This document shows positions 7,959 through 15,262 of a stretch of DNA of 22,783 nucleotides, one piece after another. The DNA lies in NCBI GenBank assembly GCA_017620795.1, contig JAGAUM010000102.1:1-22783 (forward strand). The letters are read 5' to 3'. The notes beneath the pieces are model-generated. The model did no database searches, was not told the DNA's origin, and was given only the letters and a program-made list of their open reading frames with translations. A program made the position numbers and the translations under genes. The stretch's first letter is position 1; each line of letters begins with the position of its first letter. The DNA is from Clostridia bacterium (GTDB lineage Bacteria > Bacillota > Clostridia > RGIG8785).

Positions 7959-9338
7959 ATGCTTTTTTCAGGAATCCCGTTTTTGTTTTACTTCTTGCCT
8001 GTGGTGATTTTACTTTATGTCATTACGCCCCGTCGCTTGAAGAATACCACCCTGCTTCTTTGCAGCCTGTTTTTTTACGGTTGGGGAGAGCCACGGTTGG
8101 TCCCTTTAATGCTCTTTGCCATTTTAAGTGCCTATGTCTTTGGCTTATTAATTGAACGGTTTTCAAACAGCCCTCTTGCCAAAGTCTTTTTGGGGTTGTC
8201 GGTCATCATCAGCCTCGGTATGTTAGGCTACTTTAAGTATGTTGATTTCTTTATCGAAAGCATCAATGCCGTAACAGGCTTGGGACTCCCTTTGCTGAAC
8301 GTGGCGTTGCCCATCGGCATCAGCTTCTATACCTTCCAGGCCATGAGCTATACCATCGATGTCTACCGCGGAGAAACCCCTGCCCAGAAAAACCCCATCG
8401 ACCTGGCAACCTATGTGGCACTGTTCCCCCAACTAATTGCAGGGCCGATTGTCCGTTACTCGGCTGTGGCAGAGCAACTGGTCACCCGTACCCATACCTT
8501 GGAAAAAACGGCAGAAGGAATTCGCCGTTTTGCGTTGGGTCTGGGCAAAAAGGTCTTAATCGCCAATGTCTTGGGCGAGTTTTGTACTGCCTTCCGCGCA
8601 ACCGAGCATCCGTCGGTGGTCTTTACCTGGATCTACGGCATCGCCTTTGCCCTGCAGATTTATTTCGATTTTTCGGGCTATAGTGATATGGCAATCGGTT
8701 TGGGCAAGTTCTTTGGTTTTACCTTTATGGAAAACTTTAATTATCCCTTTATCTCCAAAAGTATCAGTTAGTTCTGGAGAAGATGGCACATCTCGCTAGG
8801 TTCTTGGTTCCGCGACTATGTCTACATCCCTTTAGGCGGCAGTCGCGTGTCCTCTGTCCGTTGGGTCTTTAACTTCTTTGTAGTCTGGATGCTGACGGGA
8901 CTGTGGCACGGCGCCGCATGGAACTTCGTGTTGTGGGGACTTTACTTTGCCATTATGCTGGCGGTGGAGCGGTTGCTCTTATCCCGCATCCTGCCCAAGC
9001 TGCGTGGCTTTTCCCATGTTTATGTTCTGTTCTTTATCTTAATCAGCTTTATTATTTTCGACGCGCCCGATTTGGCTTCGGCAGGTCGAAACCTTTTACA
9101 CCTGTTTGGCGGTGTCCCCTTTATCACCGCTGAAACCCTTTATCACTTGAAAAACTACGGAATGATACTGGTACTGGCAGTCATCGGTGCAACGCCCTTG
9201 GTCAAGACCCTGACCAAACGCTTGCCTGCCCGTTTCCTTGCCATTGCCGAGCCGATTGTCACCACCGCCCTGCTGCTTCTTTCAACGGCGTATCTGGTCG
9301 ACGGCTCTTTCAATCCGTTTTTATACTTTAGATTTTAG
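7959..9338 (+). pseudogene. MBOAT (AlgI/DltB-like) O-acyltransferase interrupted by an in-frame TAG
   Basis: This is a polytopic membrane acyltransferase that in known systems passes acyl groups across the membrane to modify extracellular polysaccharides. One frame spans 459 codons, the usual AlgI-like length, but codon 271 (8769-8771) is TAG. Upstream are several hydrophobic helices and the ALPIGISFYTFQAMSYTID and FPQLIAGPIVRYS motifs. Directly after the stop, without a frameshift, come [20 protein letters not shown] and [12 protein letters not shown]. The family motif is [13 protein letters not shown], so TAG replaces a Glu codon (GAG) by one base. The catalytic His is in WHG (codon 317), after the stop, so the short product should be inactive. 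No binding site or good start is seen for the second half. The gene starts at ATG 7959 after AGGAGGTGA. It could be a real nonsense mutation, a sequencing error or readthrough. Confidence 0.9.
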
Positions 9339-9349
9339 GAGGTGGGACG

Positions 9350-10444
9350 ATGAAAAAAACCAAACACCTCATTCACATTATTATCCCTGCATTGGTCTTG
9401 GTGGTCCTAACCGCCATTGCCTGGTTCCGCACCCCCGACGAGTACTCGGACACCGAGCGGCGGGTCTTGGCACAGTTCCCCGAAATCAACACCGAAGCGG
9501 TGCTGGCAGGAACCTTCTCCTCGTCTTTTGAGGACTATGCCACCGACCAGTTCCCCTTCCGTGACGCTTTTCGTCAGATGAAGGTGGTAACCACCCTGTT
9601 CTTGCACAAAGAGTATAACGATTACTACCGTGCAGAGGGTCATATCGGCAAGCTGGAATATCCCAAAAACCCCGATTCCATTGACCATGCCACAGCGCTT
9701 TTCACTTCGGTGTATGACCGCTATTTAAAAGATAGCGACACCAAAACATACTTTGCCATGATTCCTGACAAGAACGCGTATCTGGCAGCCCCCAACGGCT
9801 ATCCTTCCTTGGATTACGCCGCTTTGCGTGACGAGCTTTCTAAAAAGCTTCCCTTCTTTACCCACCTGGATGTGTCCCCGTATTTGTCCTTGGAGGACTA
9901 CTATAAGACCGACCCCCACTGGCGTCAGGAAAGCATTTTTGATGTGGCAGACTATCTGGCTTCCTCCATGAACGCTTCGGTCAGTGACGAATACCAAATC
10001 AAAACGCTGGAAAAGCCCTTTGTAGGCACCTACGGACAGCAACTTTCTCTGCCTGTAGACGGCGAGCCCTTGAGCTATGTCACTTACTCTCAAAGCGACT
10101 TCACCGTTACCCATTATGATTCGGGCATGCCGAAAAAAGCACCCCTTTATGATATGGACAAGGCGGAGGGCAAAGACCCCTATGACCTGTTCTTATCCGG
10201 CGCCGTTGCCCTCTTAACCGTAGAGAATCACAATGTCCGTACCGACCGTGAGCTTATCATCTTCCGCGATTCCTTTGGTAGTTCCATCGCGCCCTTATTG
10301 GCAAGCGGATACCAAAAAGTCACCTTGGTGGACCTGCGCTACGTCAACAGCGGCATGCTTTCTTACTTTATTGACTTTACCGACCAAGACGTTTTGTTTA
10401 TGTATAGCAATACCATCTTAAATAGTAGTTTTGCATTGAAATAA
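9350..10444 (+). CDS. DHHW / AlgX-AlgJ-like SGNH acetyltransferase partner of the MBOAT
   Basis: This 364-residue protein is membrane-anchored. It has an N-terminal signal-anchor helix (about 7-25) and an extracytoplasmic SGNH-like domain. The DHHW-family signature appears as TDPHW (D188, H190), and the serine block is FRDSFGSS (S308). In the AlgX/AlgJ family these residues form the Ser-His-Asp triad that receives acetyl from the MBOAT partner and transfers it to a polysaccharide. The ATG is 11 bases after the MBOAT stop, and the binding site GGAGGTGGG starts inside that stop, so the two are translationally linked. The last 17 bases, including the stop codon, recur exactly at 11731-11747 (see the repeat entries). 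The polysaccharide substrate is unknown. Confidence 0.87.
   Translation: MKKTKHLIHIIIPALVLVVLTAIAWFRTPDEYSDTERRVLAQFPEINTEAVLAGTFSSSFEDYATDQFPFRDAFRQMKVVTTLFLHKEYNDYYRAEGHIGKLEYPKNPDSIDHATALFTSVYDRYLKDSDTKTYFAMIPDKNAYLAAPNGYPSLDYAALRDELSKKLPFFTHLDVSPYLSLEDYYKTDPHWRQESIFDVADYLASSMNASVSDEYQIKTLEKPFVGTYGQQLSLPVDGEPLSYVTYSQSDFTVTHYDSGMPKKAPLYDMDKAEGKDPYDLFLSGAVALLTVENHNVRTDRELIIFRDSFGSSIAPLLASGYQKVTLVDLRYVNSGMLSYFIDFTDQDVLFMYSNTILNSSFALK
10428..10444 (+). repeat. 17-bp direct repeat, copy 1 (end of the DHHW gene)
   Basis: GTTTTGCATTGAAATAA forms the last codons and stop of the DHHW gene. The identical 17 bases recur at 11731. Flanking bases differ on both sides, so the repeat is exactly 17 bp. 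Confidence 0.95.
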
Positions 10445-10533
10445 GAGTGATTGAATGCAAAGTCCTTTTTATCGGACTGTCGGCGGTGTAAAATGATGGT
10501 GAGAACGAATTGATGAAAAGGAGGTCAAAGGGG

Positions 10534-11727
10534 ATGACAGACCGTTATGACTGGCACAACTGGGCGCCAACGACTTGTAATACTGTAAAAGAAATCAAGG
10601 TGTTTTTGCAGGAAAACAAAATATACGGAAAAGTAATCCAGTCAATAACCTGTGTTGGTATTGGTGCTAATTTGAGACAGGAAAACCTGCGGTGTCAGGC
10701 TAGGACGGTTTTGGCTCGAGAGGGGATTTCTTATGAGTTGATAGACAGTGGAAAAGTGCCCTTGGGAAAAGCTATACTTCCTTTCGAGATATCTGTTTGC
10801 GAGCCCGTTATTATTGCCTTCGAGGATAACACGACGTTGGAAATGCAAATGCTTGATAGTGGCATTATAAACCTGTCTGTGAATCAACTTTCACCATATA
10901 CAGAGGATGGAACGAACTTCAGCAATGTTGACGCTGACCGCCTGTTTTCAAAACTGAAAGGCGCTTCTATCCGTAATGTTTCCGTCATCAAGAAGAACAG
11001 GCATCCTCATTTGGAGATGTATTACCAAAAGGTGGAGTTTGAATTATTCGGAGACGGCGGATTTTACCTTGCAAAGTATTATAATTGCTGGAATTGGTTT
11101 GGATTATATGAATCCGTAACACATACGGATTTCGGTAGGGCGCCCGAAAAAGTTACCTGCGATACTCTAAGGAAGGCAACCAAAAACAGAACGCAGATTG
11201 TAATCGTGGAGGGTCATGATGGTGGCAGCTGTTTTTGGATTTCTCCGATAAGGGCTGTTGGAAAAGGACGCAAAATTCAAATTGAGAAATGCGGTGCAGA
11301 AGAAATCTCGATTGAAGAAGACGATGTCGGCAGTATGTTATACTATTTTTTGGAGCAAATTTACGATTCCGATTTGCAGAAACCTTTCCGAAATCCGAGC
11401 GATTGCGGATTGGACTTTGAATGGAACTTGGAGCATAATGTTTTTACTTACAAATCCATTCAAACGATGATTGAGAACATTCGGGAGCATACAAGACTGT
11501 TGCAAACGGATTATGACAATCCGATTTTAGACGAATTGAAAGAAGGGTTTTACCCGTGGCAGTTTGACAGCGGATGCCTTTATTGCAAGGGTACACCGCA
11601 GGGCGAAGAGGTCATTCGTAAAAATGTTCACGTTGCGGTAGAATTCTATGAACGGTTTTGTGACCGTATGGAAAGTATGATGAAGCACGCCCACCGATAT
11701 AATTTGATTTCTTTTATGGGTCCGTAG
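10534..11727 (+). CDS. Hypothetical protein carried by the apparent insert
   Basis: I do not recognise this 397-residue protein. It has no signal peptide or transmembrane helix and looks like a soluble alpha/beta protein. Features include a Trp/Tyr-rich centre (KYYNCWNWFGLYES), scattered cysteines including SGCLYC, and an acidic stretch (SIEEDDVGS). No P-loop, nuclease or DNA-binding motif is visible. The start is the ATG at 10534, with AAGGAGGT 9 nt upstream; an upstream frame from TTG/ATG at 10510-10513 would run through that binding site. Codon use is more AT-rich than its neighbours. It lies between two 17-bp repeats, so it is probably recently acquired. Cargo or an orphan immunity-type protein are possibilities without direct support. 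Confidence 0.75.
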   Translation: MTDRYDWHNWAPTTCNTVKEIKVFLQENKIYGKVIQSITCVGIGANLRQENLRCQARTVLAREGISYELIDSGKVPLGKAILPFEISVCEPVIIAFEDNTTLEMQMLDSGIINLSVNQLSPYTEDGTNFSNVDADRLFSKLKGASIRNVSVIKKNRHPHLEMYYQKVEFELFGDGGFYLAKYYNCWNWFGLYESVTHTDFGRAPEKVTCDTLRKATKNRTQIVIVEGHDGGSCFWISPIRAVGKGRKIQIEKCGAEEISIEEDDVGSMLYYFLEQIYDSDLQKPFRNPSDCGLDFEWNLEHNVFTYKSIQTMIENIREHTRLLQTDYDNPILDELKEGFYPWQFDSGCLYCKGTPQGEEVIRKNVHVAVEFYERFCDRMESMMKHAHRYNLISFMGP

Positions 11728-11730
11728 ACT

Positions 11731-11747
11731 GTTTTGCATTGAAATAA
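11731..11747 (+). repeat. 17-bp direct repeat, copy 2 (next to the terminator)
   Basis: GTTTTGCATTGAAATAA is identical to the 3' end of the DHHW gene at 10428-10444. Here it is non-coding and runs straight into the A-tract of the terminator, as would be expected at the original end of the DHHW gene. Confidence 0.95.
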
Positions 11748-11773
11748 AAAAGACCGCTTTAGCGGTCTTTTTT
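11746..11773. terminator. Bidirectional rho-independent terminator between convergent operons
   Basis: The stem is AAAAAAGACCGC / GCGGTCTTTTTT (11746-11757 with 11762-11773) with a TTTA loop. A-tract and T-tract arms make it work in both directions. It ends the + strand unit and the minus-strand operon, and it overlaps the last codon of the amidohydrolase gene. Confidence 0.93.
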
Positions 11774-13024
11774 GATGTTGTATAAAACCTGTTCTCGGTC
11801 GATGGTCAAAAACTCGCGGTTTTTATAAACGAACTTGCCGTCAATCATGACCGAGTCCACTTCCGATCCGTTTGCCGAGTAGCAAAGAGAACCCACAATA
11901 TTATTATTGGGGAAGAGGGAGGGTGCGTTTAAGTCCACAAACACCAAATCGGCATAAGCTCCAACTTTGATTTCGCCCAACCGCCCCGTCATCCCAAAGG
12001 CGCGTGCGGCATTGGCAGTGGCAGTATCCAGGACATACGCGGCAGGCAGGACGGTGGAGTCCTTGTGGATGCCCTTATGAATCAAGGTCAAAACGCCCAT
12101 TTCGCGGAACATGTTTAAGGTGTTGTTGCTGGCAGTACTGTCCGTCCCCAGCGCCACGTTAACCCCTGCTTCTTTCAGGTCATGGATACGGGCGAAACCG
12201 TTGCCCAGCTTGCAGTTACTGGCAGGGTTGGTGACCACCGTTGCACCGCTTTTGGCGATGATGGCAATATCCTCGTCAGTCAGTTTCACACAGTGTGCCA
12301 TGGAGGTCATTTCGTCCATAAACCCGATGTCGCGAAGGTATGCCATGGGGGTTTTGCCCTGCTCTTTTAAGCAGTTTTCGATTTCAGTATCGCTCTCGGA
12401 CATATGAATATGCTTCAGCATTTTGCGCGACTTTGCTTCTTCGTCCAACTGGCGGAGCAGTTGTTCCGAGCAGGTATAGATGGCATGAGGCATGACCATG
12501 AACCGAATGCGGTCACTTTCAAAGGCTTCTTGTTCGGTGAGTAATTCGTCAAACCGCGCCTTGGCATCGGTGTGAAGATCGTCGCCTACAATGCACCGAC
12601 CGATAAAGGCGCGTAGTCCTGTTTCGGTGGCGGCACGGGCGGACTGCCCTGCAAACATATGCATGTCCAAAAAGCTGGTGGTGCCCGATTGAATCATTTC
12701 CATGCATCCAAGCATACAGCTGTTGTATGCTTCGTCGGGGGTCATTTTGTTTTCGGTGGGCATGATGCGCTCGAAAAGCCACTCGTTAAAATCCACATCA
12801 TCGGCAATGCCGCGGAAGGTGGTCATGTAAAGATGGCCGTGGCTATTTATAAGGCCCGGCATAATCAGGCGGTCCTTGGCATCCACCACCGTAAAGTCGG
12901 CATCGTCCTTTAAAGCACCGATGGCAACAATCTTGCCGTCTTTTACGTAAAGGTCTTGCTGTTCTACGGTGTAGTTGCCGTTATCACGGAGCAGAAGCTG
13001 TCCGTTAATCAGTTTATACTTCAT
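11759..13024 (-). CDS. mtaD: Amidohydrolase, MTA/SAH deaminase-like
   Basis: This 421-residue metal-dependent amidohydrolase of the TRZ/ATZ-MtaD group is probably cytoplasmic and deaminates an adenosine-type compound such as S-adenosylhomocysteine or methylthioadenosine. Metal-site motifs are SHGH (61-64), KHIHMSE (H205/H207), MAHC (H244) and GTDS (D295). The family blocks MPGLINSHGHLYMT and TNPASNCKLGNG are present, and full length matches the family. The ATG at 13024 overlaps the aminotransferase stop by 4 bases, with AAGGAG in the end of that gene. It is the last gene of a three-gene operon. Pairing with an aminotransferase hints at sulfur amino acid or methyl-cycle salvage, but other deaminated substrates fit the same motifs. 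Confidence 0.87.
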   Translation of the reverse strand: MKYKLINGQLLLRDNGNYTVEQQDLYVKDGKIVAIGALKDDADFTVVDAKDRLIMPGLINSHGHLYMTTFRGIADDVDFNEWLFERIMPTENKMTPDEAYNSCMLGCMEMIQSGTTSFLDMHMFAGQSARAATETGLRAFIGRCIVGDDLHTDAKARFDELLTEQEAFESDRIRFMVMPHAIYTCSEQLLRQLDEEAKSRKMLKHIHMSESDTEIENCLKEQGKTPMAYLRDIGFMDEMTSMAHCVKLTDEDIAIIAKSGATVVTNPASNCKLGNGFARIHDLKEAGVNVALGTDSTASNNTLNMFREMGVLTLIHKGIHKDSTVLPAAYVLDTATANAARAFGMTGRLGEIKVGAYADLVFVDLNAPSLFPNNNIVGSLCYSANGSEVDSVMIDGKFVYKNREFLTIDREQVLYNIKKDR

Positions 13025-14220
13025 TTCAAATACTCCTTGGCAAGCATTTCAAAGGCAGGTAAGGACCGTTCAATCATCTGGGTGGATACGCAGTAAGAGA
13101 TGCGGACATAGCCCGGGAAGCCGAAGCTGTCAGCGGCAACAATCAGCAGATCATGAGCTTTCGCCTTTTCGCAGAAGGCGCGGGAATCGTCCTCCAAGGC
13201 TTTTACGAAGAGATAAAACGCACCATCAGGACGGACTACCCGATACCCGTAAGCGGTCAGGGCGTTGCAAAGAAGGTCGCGGTTCTTTTTGTAAATGGAG
13301 ATGTCTGCAGTTTGGCCAATGCAGGCAGGAACCAGCTTTTGAAAGAGGCTGGGTGCACAGACAAAGCCCAAAGACCGACCTGCGCCGCAAACAGCGAAGT
13401 AAACGGCATCATGCTCGTCACAGCAGGGTGGAACAAAGATGTAGCCGATACGCTCGCCCGGCAGGGACAGAGACTTACTGAAAGAGTAGCAGACCAAGGT
13501 GTTCTTGTAGAAGTTGGGGATAAAGGGTACGGTGATTTCTGCATCGTAAACCAGTTCGCGATAAGGCTCATCCGCGATGATAAAGATGCTATGGCCGTAT
13601 TTTTTCTCCGCTTCTTCCAAAATCGTTGCCAACTGGCGGATGGTTTTTTCCGAGAAGACAGCGCCCGACGGATTGTTGGGCGAGTTGATAATGACCGCCT
13701 TGGTGTGGGCGGTGATGGCTTTTTCAAAAGCGTCAAAATCAATCTGGAAATCGCTCTCACGGCACTTGACTTCTACGCAGTTCATACCCGCTTGGGCGAT
13801 AAAGACTTTGTATTCGGGGAAGTAGGGGGCAAGGATAATGACCTCGTCACCCTCCTGCGCCAGGGCGCTTAAAGAAATGGTCAAAGAAGCAGCGGCGCCG
13901 CAGGTCATGTAAAAATCATTTGCGGTGGCATTGCACCCATGGGTCTTTTGGATATAGTCGGCACACGCCTGACGGACGACGGCATCGCCCTGGGCGGAGG
14001 TGTAGCCGTGCAAGGAGACGGGGTCACCGTTTAAAATCAGATCAGCCAGAGTCTCTTTCACGCAATCGGGTGCAGGGACGCTGGGGTTACCGAGACTGAA
14101 GTCAAATACGTTTTCTGCGCCCACCTCGGCAATGCGTTTTTTGCCATATTCAAACAGCTCACGGATTTCGGACCGCTTACTGCCCAACTCGTACATTTTC
14201 TCGGATACAATCTTGCTCAT
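13021..14220 (-). CDS. PLP-dependent aminotransferase, class I/II
   Basis: This is a 399-residue fold-type I aminotransferase. The PLP-binding Lys is K249 in SFSKSLSLPGERIGY. Also visible are NNPSG (N183), the DEPY motif (D217, Y220) and a C-terminal GYVRISYC, which carries the carboxylate-binding Arg. The N-terminus MSKIVSEKMYELGSKRSEIRE is the typical Clostridia form annotated as pyridoxal-phosphate-dependent aminotransferase. The start is ATG 14220, with a strong AGGAGG 8 nt upstream. The first 44 bases overlap the 3' end of the upstream kinase gene. The amino donor cannot be told from the sequence; aspartate/aromatic-type activity is common in the family. Confidence 0.93.
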   Translation of the reverse strand: MSKIVSEKMYELGSKRSEIRELFEYGKKRIAEVGAENVFDFSLGNPSVPAPDCVKETLADLILNGDPVSLHGYTSAQGDAVVRQACADYIQKTHGCNATANDFYMTCGAAASLTISLSALAQEGDEVIILAPYFPEYKVFIAQAGMNCVEVKCRESDFQIDFDAFEKAITAHTKAVIINSPNNPSGAVFSEKTIRQLATILEEAEKKYGHSIFIIADEPYRELVYDAEITVPFIPNFYKNTLVCYSFSKSLSLPGERIGYIFVPPCCDEHDAVYFAVCGAGRSLGFVCAPSLFQKLVPACIGQTADISIYKKNRDLLCNALTAYGYRVVRPDGAFYLFVKALEDDSRAFCEKAKAHDLLIVAADSFGFPGYVRISYCVSTQMIERSLPAFEMLAKEYLK

Positions 14221-15163
14221 ATTCTTTTCCTCCTAATTTGGTTTTGCTTGCAGGAACCACCATCCGAAAAGCTTTCGGTACGGCGGTAAAAGTCAGTTGT
14301 TTATAGTTTTTGATTTCTCCGTCGCAGGAAATCAGGACGGAAGGGGTATTGGGGCGAACCACAAGCTGTTCGCAAGTAGGGTTGGAAATCACTTTCTCAA
14401 TTCCGCGAATCTGCATGTGGGTGCCTTTCATGTATGCAGGTAACAGGCGAAGGAGATAGGTGCGAGAAACGTTGGAAACCAGATTCACATTCAGCTTCCC
14501 GTCTTGTACCGATGCACCTGGGTTGCTTTTGATGCCTCCGCCACAGAACTTTCCGTTGGCGATGGAGTTTAAAAGCAAGGGTCCGTTATAGATTTCTTTT
14601 CCGTCGGCAAATACCTGTAGGTCTGCCCCTTTCTTTTGAATCAGGGTGCCAAAGATGGAAACAAAATACGCCATGGGGCCCGAAATCAAAGGCTTTTGTT
14701 TCATGGTAGCGGTCATGGCGGCAACATTGCAGTCAAATCCGATATTCACCATGTTGATGCAATAAAAGGTATCTCGTTCCGATGTGATGTGGATGGCATC
14801 GCAAGGAACCGTTTCGCCTTTAATCTGGGCGAGTACATCTTTAAAATCCCCTGCATCAGGGAAGTTTCGGCAAAAATCGTTGCCTGTGCCCCTGGGCAGA
14901 ACTCCCATTTCGCAGTCAGGGAAATCCATGATGCCGTTTAACACCTCGTTAGCGGTGCCGTCACCGCCACAGGCGATGAATCGGGCGGGGGGATTTTCCT
15001 TGCAATATGCGGAAACAAACTGCGTCGCATCTCCTACGGCAGTGGTGGTGTAGACATCTACATCCAGCTCCAGTCGGATTTTTGCGTCTTTGATTGTGGC
15101 ATAGAGCTTTTCTATGCCCTTGCCCTGTCCTGCTTTGGGGTTGACAATGAAAATTGTTTTCAT
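14177..15163 (-). CDS. Diacylglycerol/lipid kinase family protein (DagK/YegS-like)
   Basis: This 328-residue lipid kinase has a DAGK catalytic domain. The N-terminus is MKTIFIVNPKAGQGKG (phosphate-binding NPKAG). The ATP-binding GGDGT is at 66-70, and the LPRGTGNDF block is at about 89-97. Members phosphorylate diacylglycerol or related lipids at the membrane. The start is the ATG at 15163, which fits the family N-terminus and follows GAGGGCGAAGT. An in-frame ATG 20 codons upstream lies across the promoter and is rejected. The C-terminus overlaps the aminotransferase start by 44 bases, longer than usual, so the final residues may be poorly conserved. It is the first gene of the operon. Confidence 0.92.
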   Translation of the reverse strand: MKTIFIVNPKAGQGKGIEKLYATIKDAKIRLELDVDVYTTTAVGDATQFVSAYCKENPPARFIACGGDGTANEVLNGIMDFPDCEMGVLPRGTGNDFCRNFPDAGDFKDVLAQIKGETVPCDAIHITSERDTFYCINMVNIGFDCNVAAMTATMKQKPLISGPMAYFVSIFGTLIQKKGADLQVFADGKEIYNGPLLLNSIANGKFCGGGIKSNPGASVQDGKLNVNLVSNVSRTYLLRLLPAYMKGTHMQIRGIEKVISNPTCEQLVVRPNTPSVLISCDGEIKNYKQLTFTAVPKAFRMVVPASKTKLGGKEYEQDCIRENVRVGQ

Positions 15164-15194
15164 ACTTCGCCCTCTTTTGTACAGACTTTTTTTC

Positions 15195-15223
15195 ATTTTA
15201 CCATGAATTTTGGCGCAGTGCAA
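15195..15223 (-). promoter_or_regulatory. Promoter of the lipid kinase / aminotransferase / amidohydrolase operon
   Basis: On the minus strand, TTGCAC and TAAAAT are separated by exactly 17 nt, and a TGG precedes the -10 as an extended -10 element. The start codon lies about 30 nt downstream. It resembles the sigma-A consensus, with a weak -35. Confidence 0.65.
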
Positions 15224-15228
15224 TATAA

Positions 15229-15260
15229 AAAAAGACGACAGAAGCCTCTGTCGTCTTTTT
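15229..15260. terminator. Rho-independent terminator after the DUF3825 gene
   Basis: The stem is AAAAAGACGACAGA / TCTGTCGTCTTTTT (15229-15242 with 15247-15260) around an AGCC loop. It is symmetrical with A/T tracts on both sides. It lies directly after the stop codon of the minus-strand DUF3825 gene and insulates the next operon. Confidence 0.93.
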
Positions 15261-15262
15261 AT

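Larger units (their letters stand above)
10445..11747. mobile_element. Apparent single-gene insertion bounded by a 17-bp direct repeat
   Basis: The 1303-bp segment from just after copy 1 to the end of copy 2 looks like an insertion. Removing it would join the DHHW stop directly to the terminator at 11746-11773, giving a normal gene end. It holds one unrecognised gene, no recombinase, and no obvious terminal inverted repeats. Its base composition is visibly lower in GC than the genes on both sides. The mechanism (site-specific recombination, target duplication or illegitimate recombination) cannot be decided from the sequence. Confidence 0.65.

Noticed and set aside
8769-8771. Genome-wide amber (TAG) recoding
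   Set aside because: At least four other genes in the window end naturally at TAG with no conserved sequence beyond it, so a local mutation, a sequence error or specific readthrough is more likely.
8847-9338. Second half of the MBOAT gene as an independent gene starting at GTG 8847
   Set aside because: There is no ribosome binding site before it, and the start would fall inside a conserved family motif. It is the continuation of the upstream frame.
10461-10478. AGTCC/GGACT hairpin as a terminator after the DHHW gene
   Set aside because: The stem is only 5 bp with an 8-nt loop and no T-tract follows. It is not a convincing terminator.
13153-13872. 239-codon open frame on the plus strand inside the aminotransferase gene
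   Set aside because: The minus strand encodes a complete aminotransferase with all catalytic motifs; the opposing frame shows no family resemblance.
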